A stretch of DNA of 64,000 nucleotides from Symsagittifera roscoffensis. Its lineage: Eukaryota > Xenacoelomorpha > Acoela > Convolutidae. The notes under the pieces are model-generated. The model was not told where the DNA came from. It searched no databases and saw nothing but the letters and a program-made list of their open reading frames with translations. The translations under genes were made by a program, and so were the position numbers. The stretch's first letter is position 1, and every line of letters starts with the position of its first letter. Below are positions 1 to 10,620 of this stretch, one piece after another. The stretch is from the NCBI RefSeq assembly GCF_963678635.1, contig NC_087068.1, forward strand, positions 47,013,785-47,077,784. Reading direction: 5' to 3'.

Positions 1-1106
1 AAGCGCTTCTCCGCTTTTTTCTAGTAAATATTGGAGTATGTTGCAGGTAACTAGAGTATAAATGCATATAAAACTAAACAGGATCGCCGAGCGGGCTATT
101 CTAAGTTTACCAAAACTAAGAAGACCATTCCAGCGTAGGTTCGAGTTCTCCACGGGCCCATGTATTAGCATACTAAAAAAAGTTGTTTTCATCCTATTTG
201 ACCATTTTTTTACAGTTTTTTTTGTTCTAATTCGGTTCTGCCTTGATTAAGGCTGACCGTGAAAAAGAACAATTTATCTCAAGGACATTACCGGTTCTTG
301 TGGCTAGCTTGCGCCGATTTATACCGTTTTCAGGGCAGGTTATTGGTATTTTTGCTGTGGTACATTCAAATGAAACAAATGATTTTTGGATTTTCGGAGA
401 GTTTATTTACCGACAAATGCTCCCATTAATTCAATCATTTCAACCTTGATATTTTTAACCGATTTACGGAGATTGAGTGCATGTAAATTTTGGAATAATA
501 TACTATAAGTTTATATTAAGTATGTACTATTTAGTATTATATTGGAGTAAACTACAACATACTAAGGTGATCTTAAAAAAATTTGGAGATGCTCTTAGGC
601 AAATTTGGATTCGTAAATTATCAAGCAGCAAAGATGGAACCATTTGGGCAGCCAGGGGGTCAAATTCCTGAGAGAGGGGGCGTAACCCCGTCCTCCCTAA
701 ATTTTAATCCAATTAAGAAATTCCTTTTCAATAAGGGAACAATTTGTCTAAACCTTACAAAAATTAATTTTGTTTTGAATCTTCAAAGATCATAAAAAAG
801 CTCTCTCGTTTTGGATATCCATACTCCTTTAAACTCCTTGGATACCCATACTCCTTTAATGGAAAAATATTGCCATTATCATCCATTATTGTTGCAAATT
901 TAGACAATGAAATCGAATTTATTGCCTAAAATGTATGCCTAAACGATTTGATTATTTCGTGAATATAAAAACCATTATAATTGAGATTATAGTTCTTTTA
1001 GAATCCATTAAAATTGATTATAATGGATTATCATCTCAATCATTATTTTTGCTAGAAATATAAACATTTCTGTATTTTCCAAAGCCTACTCCTTTTTACT
1101 ACGCAA
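1..1106. other. no gene seen
   Basis: AT-rich. The overlapping short frames at 62-795 have no recognisable product and no splice support. A small duplicated phrase 'ggatatccatactccttt' / 'ggatacccatactccttt' lies at 812-858. 1426-2822 is likewise empty. Confidence 0.6.
925..1060. repeat. family B fragment (another at 55676-55790)
   Basis: Contains 'tgcctaaacgatttgattat' and 'attaaaattgattataatgg', the arm vocabulary of family B, without both ends. A similar arm-only fragment at 55676-55790 has 'ctattataatccattaaaat'. Confidence 0.4.
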
Positions 1107-1425
1107 GTCTTAGGTTTGATTTTGGATAACCTGGGTAATTGTTGAACGCAAATACTCATGAGAATCTCATATCTATTAGGAACAAATTGGAATACTTACT
1201 TTTATCGTATGGGCAAAAAAAGTTTAGGGAATGTCAAACTAAAAGAATTCCGTGATCTATTCAAATTTTGGCAAACGACTAAAATACGGCTTCTACGACA
1301 GAAAGGGTTTGGCAAGTCTTGGTTTTGATTTTGGATAACCTGGGTAATTGTTGAACGCAAATCCTCATGAGAGTTATATCTATTAGAAAGAAATTCGAAT
1401 TCTTACTTGTATCAAGTGAGCAAAA
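1107..1425. repeat. direct duplication, ~110-bp unit, 209-bp offset
   Basis: 'gattttggataacctgggta' followed by 'attgttgaacgcaaat' occurs at about 1117 and again at about 1327. The similarity continues through 'tatctattag' and 'ttactt…at'. The intervening 100 bp is unique. Non-coding. Confidence 0.7.
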
Positions 1426-2822
1426 TAACATGACTGTTAAAATTTAAAACCCTTTATAAATCATGCAAGAGCAAGATGCTTCCAAAATTTTGAATTCTTT
1501 GAGCTGAATTCTTGATATCTTACAAGTGCATTTCGCGTTCCCTCCACAGTTTTTACTGATGACGTTTTATATGCTTTTGGAGCAATTATCTGAAATTGCA
1601 CCTTTGTCTTCTTCCTTGTATTCAATTTTGTTAAACCTAACAAACGGTTAAAAATTACACAAATAATTTACTTGAAGCTATATGCCCTAGCCGCAGATTT
1701 TGAAACGTTTTCTTAAAAATCTTGAATAAACATGAAACTAATAAAATTTCCAAAGTGACATTTGGCTTAATATTTGACAGAAACTTTGTAAATAATTCGT
1801 TTTTGTTGTTCTAAGTTATTACACTTTTCTTGCATAAAACCTTTAAAAAACTGATCATTTTAAGAAATTTTTTGTTTGAATTCCACCTGACCCGGGAAGT
1901 AAACTTGAGGTTCATTACGCCAAATTTTTACTTATAATAAAAATCATTTTAGGTTGAATTTTTTTTTTTTATATGAGAAACTCGAAGCATCATCTTTGTG
2001 TTTTTGCAACAAAACAACCAGTTTCTCTGTTTGTATTTTTGCTATTTTTGTTCGATATCCTTTTGCCCGCTCTCCTTTTCATCAAAAACCTGCTTTTTTT
2101 GGGCACCTTTGCGCATTCACTTTTCAAATTGTGCAATCTTGCTTTAAGCCTCTCATACATGACGGAGGTTCAAATCATGCAAAGCATTATTTTGACGTCA
2201 TCGATAGGCAATTGCGAAAGTGGGAGCATAAATAAAAAGGAGGGGCATGAATAGACGACTGAGGAGTTTCTCGGTACTGAGAAATAATTATGAAAAATGA
2301 AAACGTTTTTTTTTGTTCAATGGTTTGGCGCGACTTCAAGTTTTATTTCCCCTCAAGAAAAGATAAGATCATTGTGATTTTTGAAAACAGTTTGAAATAA
2401 TTGTGCTTCTAGTGGCTGTTTTAGATTTCCTTGTTCAAACATAAAAAATGGTTCAATGACGTACTAAGATTCGGTGATTTATCAAATATCATTACCGGAA
2501 AGTGGTCGAATAAATTGCTCTCAAATTCTCATTAGTTAGTTTTGAGATAAAAGTTGGCCTTCGACGTCATAAGAAAGCTGCCACTCCTTTTTAACGATTG
2601 CAAAAGGGACCAAACTGACCTGGATTGTTTCGGATTTGCACGGTTCTAGTACATCTAAATGTTTTACCTATACTAAGCGCTGCAAATGCTATGAATAAAG
2701 ACATTGGTATTCGAGTAACTTTAGATGCCAGTTGTGTCATCTACACTGCTGTGTAAGAATCGGTCGGAGAATAGGTATAGATCGAAAATTATTTGATTGG
2801 ATTAAAAATCATCACCCCTCGA

Positions 2823-3196
2823 CAGGGGCAGATCTAGAATTTTCTCGAAGGCGGGGGGATTCAAAAATTTTTTGACAATTTTGTTTTCTTCTTTTAGGTA
2901 GACCAAATTGATTTTCCGAGCGCTCACAGATCACTATAAAGACCTTTTTTGGACAAATTTTCCGGGCCACGAGCGAGTTTTTGATTTAAAAAAAAACAGG
3001 TCAAAAAAGACGTTTTTAGGTCCCTTTTGGAAGGTTTGACCAAAGAAAAACAGCTTCTTTTGAGTGCTCTACACCCAAAATTAGTATATAAAGAAGACAA
3101 AGAGGCCTTTAAAAAATTTAGGGATGGTCAGCCAAAGATAGATGTCTTAATTTAGTACCAAAGGGGCCCTCGATAAAATCTTAGATCATTTTCTGA
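2823..3196 (+). mobile_element. hAT-type MITE, degenerate
   Basis: Begins CAGGGGCAGATCTAG and ends with a diverged inverted copy (AAAATCTTAGATC near 3175-3187). It is about 370 bp with no coding capacity. It shares the internal motif 'gaccaaattgattttccgag' with other hAT fragments at 14190, 27460, 58890 and 62150. Its interior, 3041-3150, recurs inverted at about 61930-62047. It sits in the intron just downstream of the exon ending at 3211. No clean 8-bp duplication was found. Confidence 0.6.
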
Positions 3197-3210
3197 TGTC
3201 AATCAATTAC

Positions 3211-3481
3211 CTTTGACTCCAGTTCGTCAGTGAGACTTCTGATTTTGTTCAGCCTCACTTCGATTTCATCTTTCAATTGCTCTTTCTCAGCCGAGAGATG
3301 GTCGCACTGGGCTCTCATTTTGTCACTATAGTCCTTTTCCTTGTGCAGATCTACAATTAATCCCTGGATTTGTCGGTCTTGTTCAGCGCATTTCTCCTGG
3401 TACGAATTGGACTCGGAACTTCGTTTGTTCAGAGCTTCGGTTGTAGACGATAAGTTGCCCTCTGTTTTCTCCAGAAGGGAT
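3211..3481 (-). CDS. CEP135: CEP135/TSGA10-like protein, exon (sixth and last one seen)
   Basis: This exon encodes about 90 residues of charged, heptad-like coiled coil beginning (R)SLLEKTEGNLSSTTEAL and ending TDELESK. It is entered in phase 2: the AG left by the exon at 6752-6828 plus A makes Arg. The acceptor is tgtttcag and the donor is AAG|GTAATT. The segment LRSLLEKTEGNLSS matches the 'LRLLYENTEKDLSD'-type segment of TSGA10, so this acceptor is preferred over the ATG at 3510, which is intronic. Family members are centriole/basal-body or sperm-tail scaffold proteins. The exon ends on a whole codon. The next exon must lie left of the window, because nothing matching was found at 1-3200. 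Confidence 0.9.
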
Positions 3482-5026
3482 CTGAAACACTTCACATCGT
3501 TGCTTACCATCTTTTTCCTCCGATGAGCGCGCGAAGAATGTAGTTTTCAACATTAACTTTCAAAAAGTCCCAAAAAACATCATTTTTGTCATTTTCTGCG
3601 AAAATTTTCCGTAGCAATTTTTTTTGATGTTGCAGCAGAGCTCAAACTATCAAATTTGCTAACAAAACTCGAAAACGAATCGGAGAAACATACACCAAAA
3701 CGTCGAAAATCTGCCCCCTTGAAAAAAAATTATCTCTTAAAGTAGAAAAATCAAATAAGAAACTGATAGTGGGCGAGCATTATTCTATCCCACCTTTATA
3801 GGTCGGTTAGAATTAGCCCATTGATGATCAAATCAGTACTCGTCTTATTCACAAGGCTTCAATTACACCCCAATTTTCTTATCGCAGTTCCGTGAAAGCT
3901 TATCCCAAAAAATTCGTGTCTTCCATTTTGGGTCTTGTTTCATTTTTCTTCCTCATTACTTGGTAAATTGATCCCAACTTCATTGAGATACGCTAATCTT
4001 ATAACTTACGCCCAACTTTGTCCACGCTTAGTTAAATTTGTAGGCCTCGATTTTTAATACCATTTTAACAATACGCTTACACTAAAAAACGTTACCAAAA
4101 GTAACAAAAATTGGTTGAAACGAACCCTTCCAACCCACGCATTCCCCCTTTGATAGTATTTTACCTCATCCACTTTTCGCATGCGGTGCCAAAACTTCTG
4201 CCAAAAATCGACACTACTTTCTATACTTTTTTTGGAAAAACCAATATTATGTATGCTTATTGTTAGAAATTTTTTTTTCTAAAGTGCCCATCATTTGAAA
4301 AAATTAAATTATTTGGTACTTTGCATCAATGATTATTCGTGTTCTTTTGTGAATAATTTGAGGCTATTTTGAGGCCATCAATCCGGATTTTACCGAAATG
4401 TAGAGTGAATTAGCATGAAATTAGAGTTCCGCTTATTTAAATATTTCGCTGGTAATAAAGTGCTTTATAGCGTCAATTACAGATTCCTTTTCAAGGTTCC
4501 ATTTTTAAGCTGTAAATGTTAATAAAAAATACCACAACCTTTTTATTTTTTGAGTTAGTTGTCTAATCTAAGCAAGCACCTGGTTTTGACATCGGAAAGA
4601 TTGATACTTTGATCAAAGGACAATAAAGAAGATTCCCCGGACAGCTAAGAATCATTAAAATAGGCATCCATGAGAAACATATAATGAAAAATCATAAAAA
4701 ATTCAAAGAAAAATTGCAGGATTGAATATTATCTCGCCTGAATAAATTAATCCGAAGTTTATTACCAGTTTTTTTCTACGAAAATGAGGAAATTGATCCT
4801 TGTTTTGTGAGTGCTGCAGAATAGACTTTCAAATAATTTTTCAAAAAAAAATATTTTGATATAAACTTTAAGTTGTTTATCTCGCCGAAAATCACGTATG
4901 ATGACTGACAGATGGCTGATTTTACAAAATCATTCCTTTTGCGTAAAGAAAGCAACTGTAAACTGCCAATCTTGTATTGTTAAAAAAAGTTTCCACTCCT
5001 GAAAAGCACCAAGTCAACACAATGTA
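3482..5026. other. intron sequence, nothing further recognised
   Basis: Intron between the exons at 6752 and 3211. The phrase 'ataacttacgcccaac' at 4009 recurs as 'ataacttacgcccaca' at 8179, pointing to another old dispersed repeat. Confidence 0.5.
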
Positions 5027-5547
5027 AAAAGACTGCTCGTATCGGGGCGATGCCTTGAGTATCTTGACTGCCCTTAAAAGAAAGGTTTGAAAAAATGATA
5101 TAGATTTGAATGTTTCCAGTTTACATTTTATAAATTTATTCTCTTACGCGCTACGTATTTTATATATGTTATTTTTATATATTTAATTATTTATATAGAT
5201 TTCATATGTTTTTTTTGCGTGTAGTAACATTTATAATGAGATTCAACTGCTTACTTATTTTCTTCAAAATGGAATGATTTAATTTGCCACTTAAAATTTG
5301 ATGGGACGAAATATACTGCGCATTACTTATTTCATTTTGAATTATTGTTGTCAAAGTAGTCCTAAACTCTTACCCTCATTTTAATGAAATTGTATTATGC
5401 AAAGACGTATTTTTCATTTTCAAAAAATTTCGTTTTCATTTTTCAGGCTGAATAAAAAATTTCTATTTGAGAAATCTAAATTTTTCCGGAGAAATAAAAC
5501 CAGCCCGTAGTCTTATAATCTACCCTTGACTTTCAAAGTCGGAACAA
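5027..5547 (+). mobile_element. family A repeat, diverged copy
   Basis: Starts AAAAGACTGCTCGTATCGGG and ends GACTTTCAAAGTCGGAACAA. The terminal motifs are preserved but the interior is strongly decayed. It suggests an older wave of the family. Confidence 0.55.
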
Positions 5548-5612
5548 AAAAAAATGCACCTTGTAACTTATTGCTCCTTTTTTTTTACTGTTTAATGTAT
5601 CTATAATTTGAA

Positions 5613-5937
5613 AAAACTGCTCGTCTACATGCGAAGCTCTGAATGTTTTGGCTGTAGTTTATCAGTTATTGAATATTTTTTTGATCTAAAACAAAAAGAT
5701 CAAATTTAAAAAAAATTGGAACGTCAAAAAAAATTCAACTGCTTTCATGCAAATTGCATTGATTTTTATGCGCCAGCTTAAGTAGTCACTGACGCGTTAA
5801 AAGCACAAAATATACCGCAAGTTTATTATTTTAAGCTGGCCAATTTGGCATTTTCGAAAGCCTCATAACTTCATTAATCTGTTTTAAAAAACACCCGAGA
5901 TCAAATACTCTGTCATTTTCTTGGAAAATTGAAACAA
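5613..5937 (+). mobile_element. family A repeat, diverged short copy
   Basis: Starts AAAACTGCTCGTCTACATGC followed by GAAGCTCTGAATGTT, the decayed left hairpin. It contains 'aagctggccaatttggca' and ends TTGGAAAATTGAAACAA. Lies between two other same-strand copies. Confidence 0.45.
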
Positions 5938-5986
5938 AAACTACATTATAGCCGGGAACACCTATGATTTTTTACAATAAAGATAA

Positions 5987-6546
5987 ACAAGACTGCTCGT
6001 ATCAGGGGGAAGCCTTGATTGTTCGGACAGCCTTTTAAGGTCTATTGAGATTGTTTTAAGGTCTATAGAGTTAAGGTCGAAATAACATCATGAAAAAATT
6101 AAATTGTAATAAAAATAAAAAGAAATTTCTTTTTAATTTGAGATTTATTTTGTAAAAATCATCCCCCAATAGGCCATATAAAGTACAAAGTGATAAATTT
6201 TGCTCGTAGTAACATATCAATTATAGCAAATAATCTTCCTTCAACCAATTTGGAACGACTTCTAAGGCTGGTTAAATCTCCGCTTACGCGTTAATAGCGC
6301 GAAATATATCGCGCGTTAATTGTTCCAAATTGGCCAAAATGGCAATCTTTAAACACCCATAACTTTACGAAAAATGGTCACAGGTGAAATATCTTTTCAA
6401 ATTTAAGCTCAGGACAACAATAGCTTTTGAATGATATAAAAAAACTCCCGTCAAAAATGGCTAGTTAAAAAGTCGAAATTTGTCTGAAGAAAAAAAAACC
6501 ACCCCGAGCACAAATATTCCGTTACTTTCGTTACGAAAGTCGGAAG
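5987..6546 (+). mobile_element. family A repeat, near-complete copy
   Basis: Family A consensus as read from about ten copies: starts AACAAGACTGCTCGTATCAG, then hairpin CAGGGC-gaa-GCCCTG and GTTCCGACTGCC. The middle has ACGCGTTAATAGCGCGAAAT followed by ATATCGCGCGTTAAT, a strong palindrome. It ends CTTTCG-tat-CGAAAG hairpin then GTCGGAACAA. It has no open frame and no poly-A tail. This copy runs from AACAAGACTGCTCG to CGAAAGTCGGAA and keeps all three palindromes, slightly altered (caggGGGAAgcctt). It follows two older copies (5027-5547, 5613-5937) head to tail. Confidence 0.8.
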
Positions 6547-6751
6547 GAAAAGTTAGTTTGCTAAGTAGCACATGATGTTGTAAACAGTCGAAAATGTTTT
6601 TACGCATTGATAACTCACTCGACCTGCTCAACTTGATAACCAACCGCTTTCCTTGAAACTATTATTGAAACAATGATTTTACCTTTTGCTTGGCATCAAT
6701 AACTGAAGTGCATTTATAAAAATCTGATCTAAAGAGTAGTTACATTCTAAC

Positions 6752-6828
6752 CTGAGCTGATTGACTTGGTACTGGTAGTCTTCGATATCTGCGTCAGCCA
6801 CTTTCATTTTCTCAGCCCAAGAAGACAC
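6752..6828 (-). CDS. CEP135: CEP135/TSGA10-like protein, exon (fifth seen)
   Basis: A short 77-bp exon coding VSSWAEKMKVADADIEDYQY then QVNQL plus two bases of the next codon. The acceptor is aattttag and the donor is CTCAG|GTTAGA. It starts in phase 0 and ends in phase 2, which fits both neighbouring exons. It supplies exactly the 24 residues expected between the preceding exon and the LRSLLEKTE segment when compared with TSGA10 as I remember it. The alignment is gapless, so no exon seems to be missing here. It is helical and coiled coil in character. It is too short to stand out as an open reading frame on its own. Confidence 0.88.
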
Positions 6829-7302
6829 CTAAAATTAAAAGCAATCAAGGCAAACTTTTGTAGCCGCAACGTAGCTCAGACTCTTTTTTACACAAAAGAA
6901 CCAAAAATGATCCCGAGCGCTTAAAGTTACGGTCTGCAAAATGGATGATCATGTATACCCTAATTTCATATCTTAACGGAGTATACCTTAAGCAATCCCT
7001 AATAGACCAAAATTAAATACAAAAGATTGCCTTTGGCAGTTTTTGGATTAGTTTGAGCAGTTGGAAGATTTTGCGAAGAGTGAGTTTTGAGCAGTTGAAA
7101 GTAGTTTAGAAGCAGCGTATTCTTGCCATAATTGCCCACAGTTAGAGCCAGTGCTGCAAAGTTGCCAAAACAAGACTATTTTGTCGAGGTCAAATTAACG
7201 GACCAAAAACAGCCAAGAATCACTAAAACTATAATTTAAACTCCACATAAATCAATCGGATGGAAGACACATACACCGGAAATTATGACGTTATTTGTTC
7301 AC

Positions 7303-7443
7303 CTGATGTTCCAAGTCGTGTATGTGACTCCTGCTCTCGGCTACTCGCTGGAGGAGGTCGTCCCTCTCCTGTGAAACCGGGTCCAGTTCGTGTCTGAGAT
7401 CTTCAATACCCTGCTCCAGATAAGCCTTGTCAGTTAGATGCGC
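7303..7443 (-). CDS. CEP135: CEP135/TSGA10-like protein, exon (fourth seen)
   Basis: A 141-bp exon of 47 codons, AHLTDKAYLEQGIEDLRHEL through SHIHDLEHQ, whole codons at both ends. The acceptor is tttgtttcag and the donor is CAG|GTGAAC. KAYLEQGIEDL is the counterpart of the KAHLEQRIEEL segment that is highly conserved in TSGA10 and related to CEP135. Joined to the preceding exon (…LKVAAN) it reproduces the family's spacing residue for residue. The base composition is clearly higher in GC than the flanking introns. The intron to the next exon is only 474 bp, the shortest in this part of the gene. Confidence 0.92.
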
Positions 7444-8688
7444 CTGAAACAAATGAAAATCAAAGCGGCTCTTTTATTTCTTTGGCTCTTTGATCTCTTT
7501 GGCTAGAGGGGGGACGAAAGGCTAAAAGGAGGGGGAACACCTCTTCGGATGTATTCAAATTATCTCCCCTTTATTTCTTCATCGCCCCCTCATGATACCA
7601 CTTAAAGATTATCCACCCCTACTCCTAGAAAGATATAATTCAACGCTTAAGGGTTTGCAATTTATTGTTACTAAAAATGCATCCCTCCCTTTTTGGAATA
7701 ATTGAGTGGGGGAGGGGAGGTAGGGGAAGATAGCGAATTGAATTGAAACTCCAATTTAATTTCATTGGCCTCGCATTTGTTATATATTTGTTTTTATCGC
7801 GCACGATGACATTTATTTACGGTGATATCAAACCAGGTGGTGTCGATTTCAGCATGATTTTTTCATAGAAAAACTCTCTTTTCGATAAAGCCCAGACAAG
7901 ATTTTACGCAGGGATAAACTTGTTCTAGCTATTTTTTCTATGTTAGTCACCCGCCTACAGTTCTTCAACTGGTTAGGGTCTATTGATTTTCTTAATTTGT
8001 TCAGCCTCGAAATGTAACAAGAAGTGTGATCTTATCGTGTTTCAAATCATATTTCTCCTTGTTCTTTTTATAGTGACGAAGACTAACGAAGGAAACATTT
8101 ACATTTTCGCTTTCCGGAAAATTTATGTATTTTTAGGTTGACTGGTTCTGATTTCTTGCTGGTGAACTTAAATACTTATAACTTACGCCCACATTGTCTG
8201 CTCAGCTAGCCATATTTAAGTTTTAATTGCTTTCTAAGAAACTTAATGAGGTTTTTGGTCTTTGTGATAATTATATCGTCAGTTATTCCTCTCAATTACT
8301 TTATTGAGAATGGAAACAAGATAATAGAAACAAGACCATTCTTAGAAACTGATGAGCACCAAAGGCATGAAAAGAATCTTAAAAAACAAGTTTCAACTTA
8401 CTGAGGTCGAAAAAAGTGCTGAACCGAATTCTCAGTCAAAACAAAAAGGGTGCATTGGTGATTTGAATTAGAATTTTGTAAGTTTTCTTTGCAGTTCAAA
8501 AGTTAAGTGATTGTAAGTTTTTCACTTTGAGGGTTACAAACGTTTTTTTGGAAAACTTTCATGACAGCATTTTTGCTTTTTAGAGACTTTCTTCTATCAT
8601 GTAAAGTGAATACTCCTCAATATTCAATATTTAATCTGTGTTTGAGAGCTCATAATAGTTTCTTTGTGACATTTATGAATATTTTAGC
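7444..8688. other. intron sequence, nothing further recognised
   Basis: Intron between the exons at 9484 and 7303. A purine/pyrimidine-skewed G-rich patch lies at 7505-7535. Family C sits at 8689-8862. From 8863 to 9483 no feature stands out except 'accattggcagccattttct'-type short repeats at 9310-9355. Confidence 0.5.
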
Positions 8689-8862
8689 GGATCTTGTTAA
8701 CTATTCCCCCCCCCTCTATTACTATAAGGGGGGGGGGGCAAAGGGGGGGGGAGATACTAAACCGGGAACAAAATTCGTACATGCTTAACTGTTCAATTCT
8801 TTCTTTATGGGGGATATTCGTTACAAGGTACCATAGGGGGGGGGGGATAGTTAACAAGATCC
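8689..8862. mobile_element. family C MITE with G/C-run inverted ends
   Basis: 174 bp. GGATCTTGTTAACTATTCCC with a long C run at the left, and the inverted copy GGGGATAGTTAACAAGATCC at the right. Further G runs lie inside. The flanks attttagc and atttttgc differ at one base and may be an 8-bp target duplication. Confidence 0.75.
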
Positions 8863-9483
8863 ATTTTTGCTTTCCAGGCCATGTTTGTCATAGAGCGGAC
8901 AAACATTTTCAATGACCAGAGTTAAGCAGAGTTGTTAATAACTAAAACATGAAAGTAAATTGTAGGTTCAGGATGGGATCCAGGATTTTGCAGAGAGAGC
9001 AGAATTTTTAAACAAAATTCTGGAAACTTCTAATTTTTTTTTTAATTTAAAAATCTGGAAACTTCTAAATTTTAATTTAAATGAGTCGGCCGGCCAAAAA
9101 TGTTATCAAGAATACAAAAGAGAGATTTTTGGCTGGAAGTGTGCAAACTCCTGAAGGGTAATGGGGGATTTTCAAGGGCTCATTGCTTATAAATCTTGAT
9201 AGCCATTTTGTTTTTTTTTCCTCAGCTTGGTGACCCTTTGGTTGGCAAATGGGAAAGAAAAACCAAAGAGAATGGCTAAAGAAGGGGTGGGGTGCAAAGC
9301 ATTAGCAACCATTTTCTGTTTTTCATTGGCAACCATTGGCAGCCATTTTCTGTTTTTGAACATAATTGGAGTACCCCTTGGTGAGTAATTGAGGTAGATA
9401 TACCTCAATACTTAGTATACTTCAGTTCTAATAATTATAATAGTTATAACCAATTATTGATTATAATAAGTTATAATAATTAC

Positions 9484-9669
9484 ATTTGCAGCCACTTTTA
9501 GTTTTTCCCTCAGGGTGTCCCGCTCGTTGTTGGCTCTCCTCAAGTCATTGATGGCCTCATCTCTCTCTGCCTCCACCCTCCGCAGAATGGACTGGGCAGC
9601 CACTGTCTGTCTGCTGTTCTTACTACCCTTGGCCAACTCCCCACGCAGTCGCAACAACTCCTCGTTAGC
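9484..9669 (-). CDS. CEP135: CEP135/TSGA10-like protein, exon (third seen; diagnostic region)
   Basis: A 186-bp exon of 62 codons from ANEELLRLRGELAKG to LREKLKVAAN. It holds the most diagnostic stretch in the window: SILRRVEAERDEAINDLRRA followed by NNERDTLREKLKVA. This corresponds to the AILRRVETERD…DLRRMTTERDSLRERLKIA core of TSGA10 and the homologous CEP135 region. The acceptor is ctgtttcag and the donor is AAT|GTAATT. Invertebrate genomes usually carry one gene for the pair, so CEP135 and TSGA10 cannot be told apart from this part alone. The similarity is visibly closer to TSGA10 here. A 200-base assembly gap begins 32 bp upstream, inside the intron. Confidence 0.93.
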
Positions 9670-9701
9670 CTGAAACAGAGTTACAAAAACAATTAAACAT
9701 C

Positions 9702-9901
9702 NNNNNNNNNNNNNNNNNNNNNNNNNNNNNNNNNNNNNNNNNNNNNNNNNNNNNNNNNNNNNNNNNNNNNNNNNNNNNNNNNNNNNNNNNNNNNNNNNNN
9801 NNNNNNNNNNNNNNNNNNNNNNNNNNNNNNNNNNNNNNNNNNNNNNNNNNNNNNNNNNNNNNNNNNNNNNNNNNNNNNNNNNNNNNNNNNNNNNNNNNNN
9901 N
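9702..9901. other. assembly gap (200 N)
   Basis: A run of 200 unknown bases in the 11.9-kb intron. The round length suggests a scaffolding gap of unknown true size. Frames spanning it are meaningless. Confidence 0.99.
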
Positions 9902-10199
9902 AAAATCTTCAAAATATCGAAAACAATTTCTGCAGTTCAAAAAAAATTTAGAACAGTGCTTTTTATAAATTTCTACTCAACTATTGAAAAAAATGTGCCC
10001 TAGTATGCTCTTGTTTTACTAACATTATCGGACATATGTAAATTCAAGGCTTTCACTTAGATCTACTGAATTGGTTTTCGTCTGCTAGTTTTGATCTACA
10101 CCAATACAAAAATAACACAAATTGAAAAGGAACTGTGTTGTTTCTCATTTGATTAATATTTTTGACAGAATTTTCTGTGATACTTGAATATCAACCCGC

Positions 10200-10202
<3 letters not shown>

Positions 10203-10274
<72 letters not shown>
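10203..10274. repeat. (TA)n microsatellite
   Basis: About 36 uninterrupted TA units, 350 bp upstream of the hAT relic. A second (AT)n tract of about 17 units is at 45879-45912. Confidence 0.97.
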
Positions 10275-10277
<3 letters not shown>

Positions 10278-10620
10278 GCATGTTTAGGGGGGTTAAACTT
10301 CATGAATTTGATACCGACCCAACCCAAATGTCCTTCCCTTTGATTTTTTTATAAAAAATTACAAAAGGCGCCTTCGGCGCCAGTTCATTCGTAGAAGAGG
10401 TTGAAAGTACTGGAGGTGTGAAAATGAGTCCAATTTTAAGGCCTCAAATCAGACTCATTTTAGACTCAAGGCAGGTACCTGCTAACAAGTTCCTGTCAAC
10501 CTGCCTCGTTCACAGTATATATACCGCGTTCAAAATTATCTTGCTCATTCTAAGAACTTTTTCATTGAAGTTTACACTGCACTCTGAACTGGACTTCAAC
10601 ATTCAATTTCAACCAATCAG

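Noticed and set aside
2090-2170. Minus-strand frame reading MYERLKARLHNLKSECAKVP, a possible further coiled-coil exon of the CEP135-like gene
   Set aside because: No convincing acceptor precedes it, and it does not match the family segment expected after ELESK. The composition is like the flanks.
3482-3510. ATG at 3510 as the start of a coiled-coil protein
   Set aside because: The tgtttcag acceptor and the phase-2 match to the upstream exon show that this ATG is intronic.
5027-6546. CRISPR-like array, because family A copies recur in series
   Set aside because: Repeats are hundreds of bases long, diverged and dispersed over the window in a eukaryotic genome.
5987-6546. Family A as a Helitron
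   Set aside because: Hairpins occur near both ends and no TC…CTRR termini are visible. Kept as unclassified.
9454-9940. Frames spanning the N run
   Set aside because: They cross the assembly gap, so only the 9484-9669 exon part is real.
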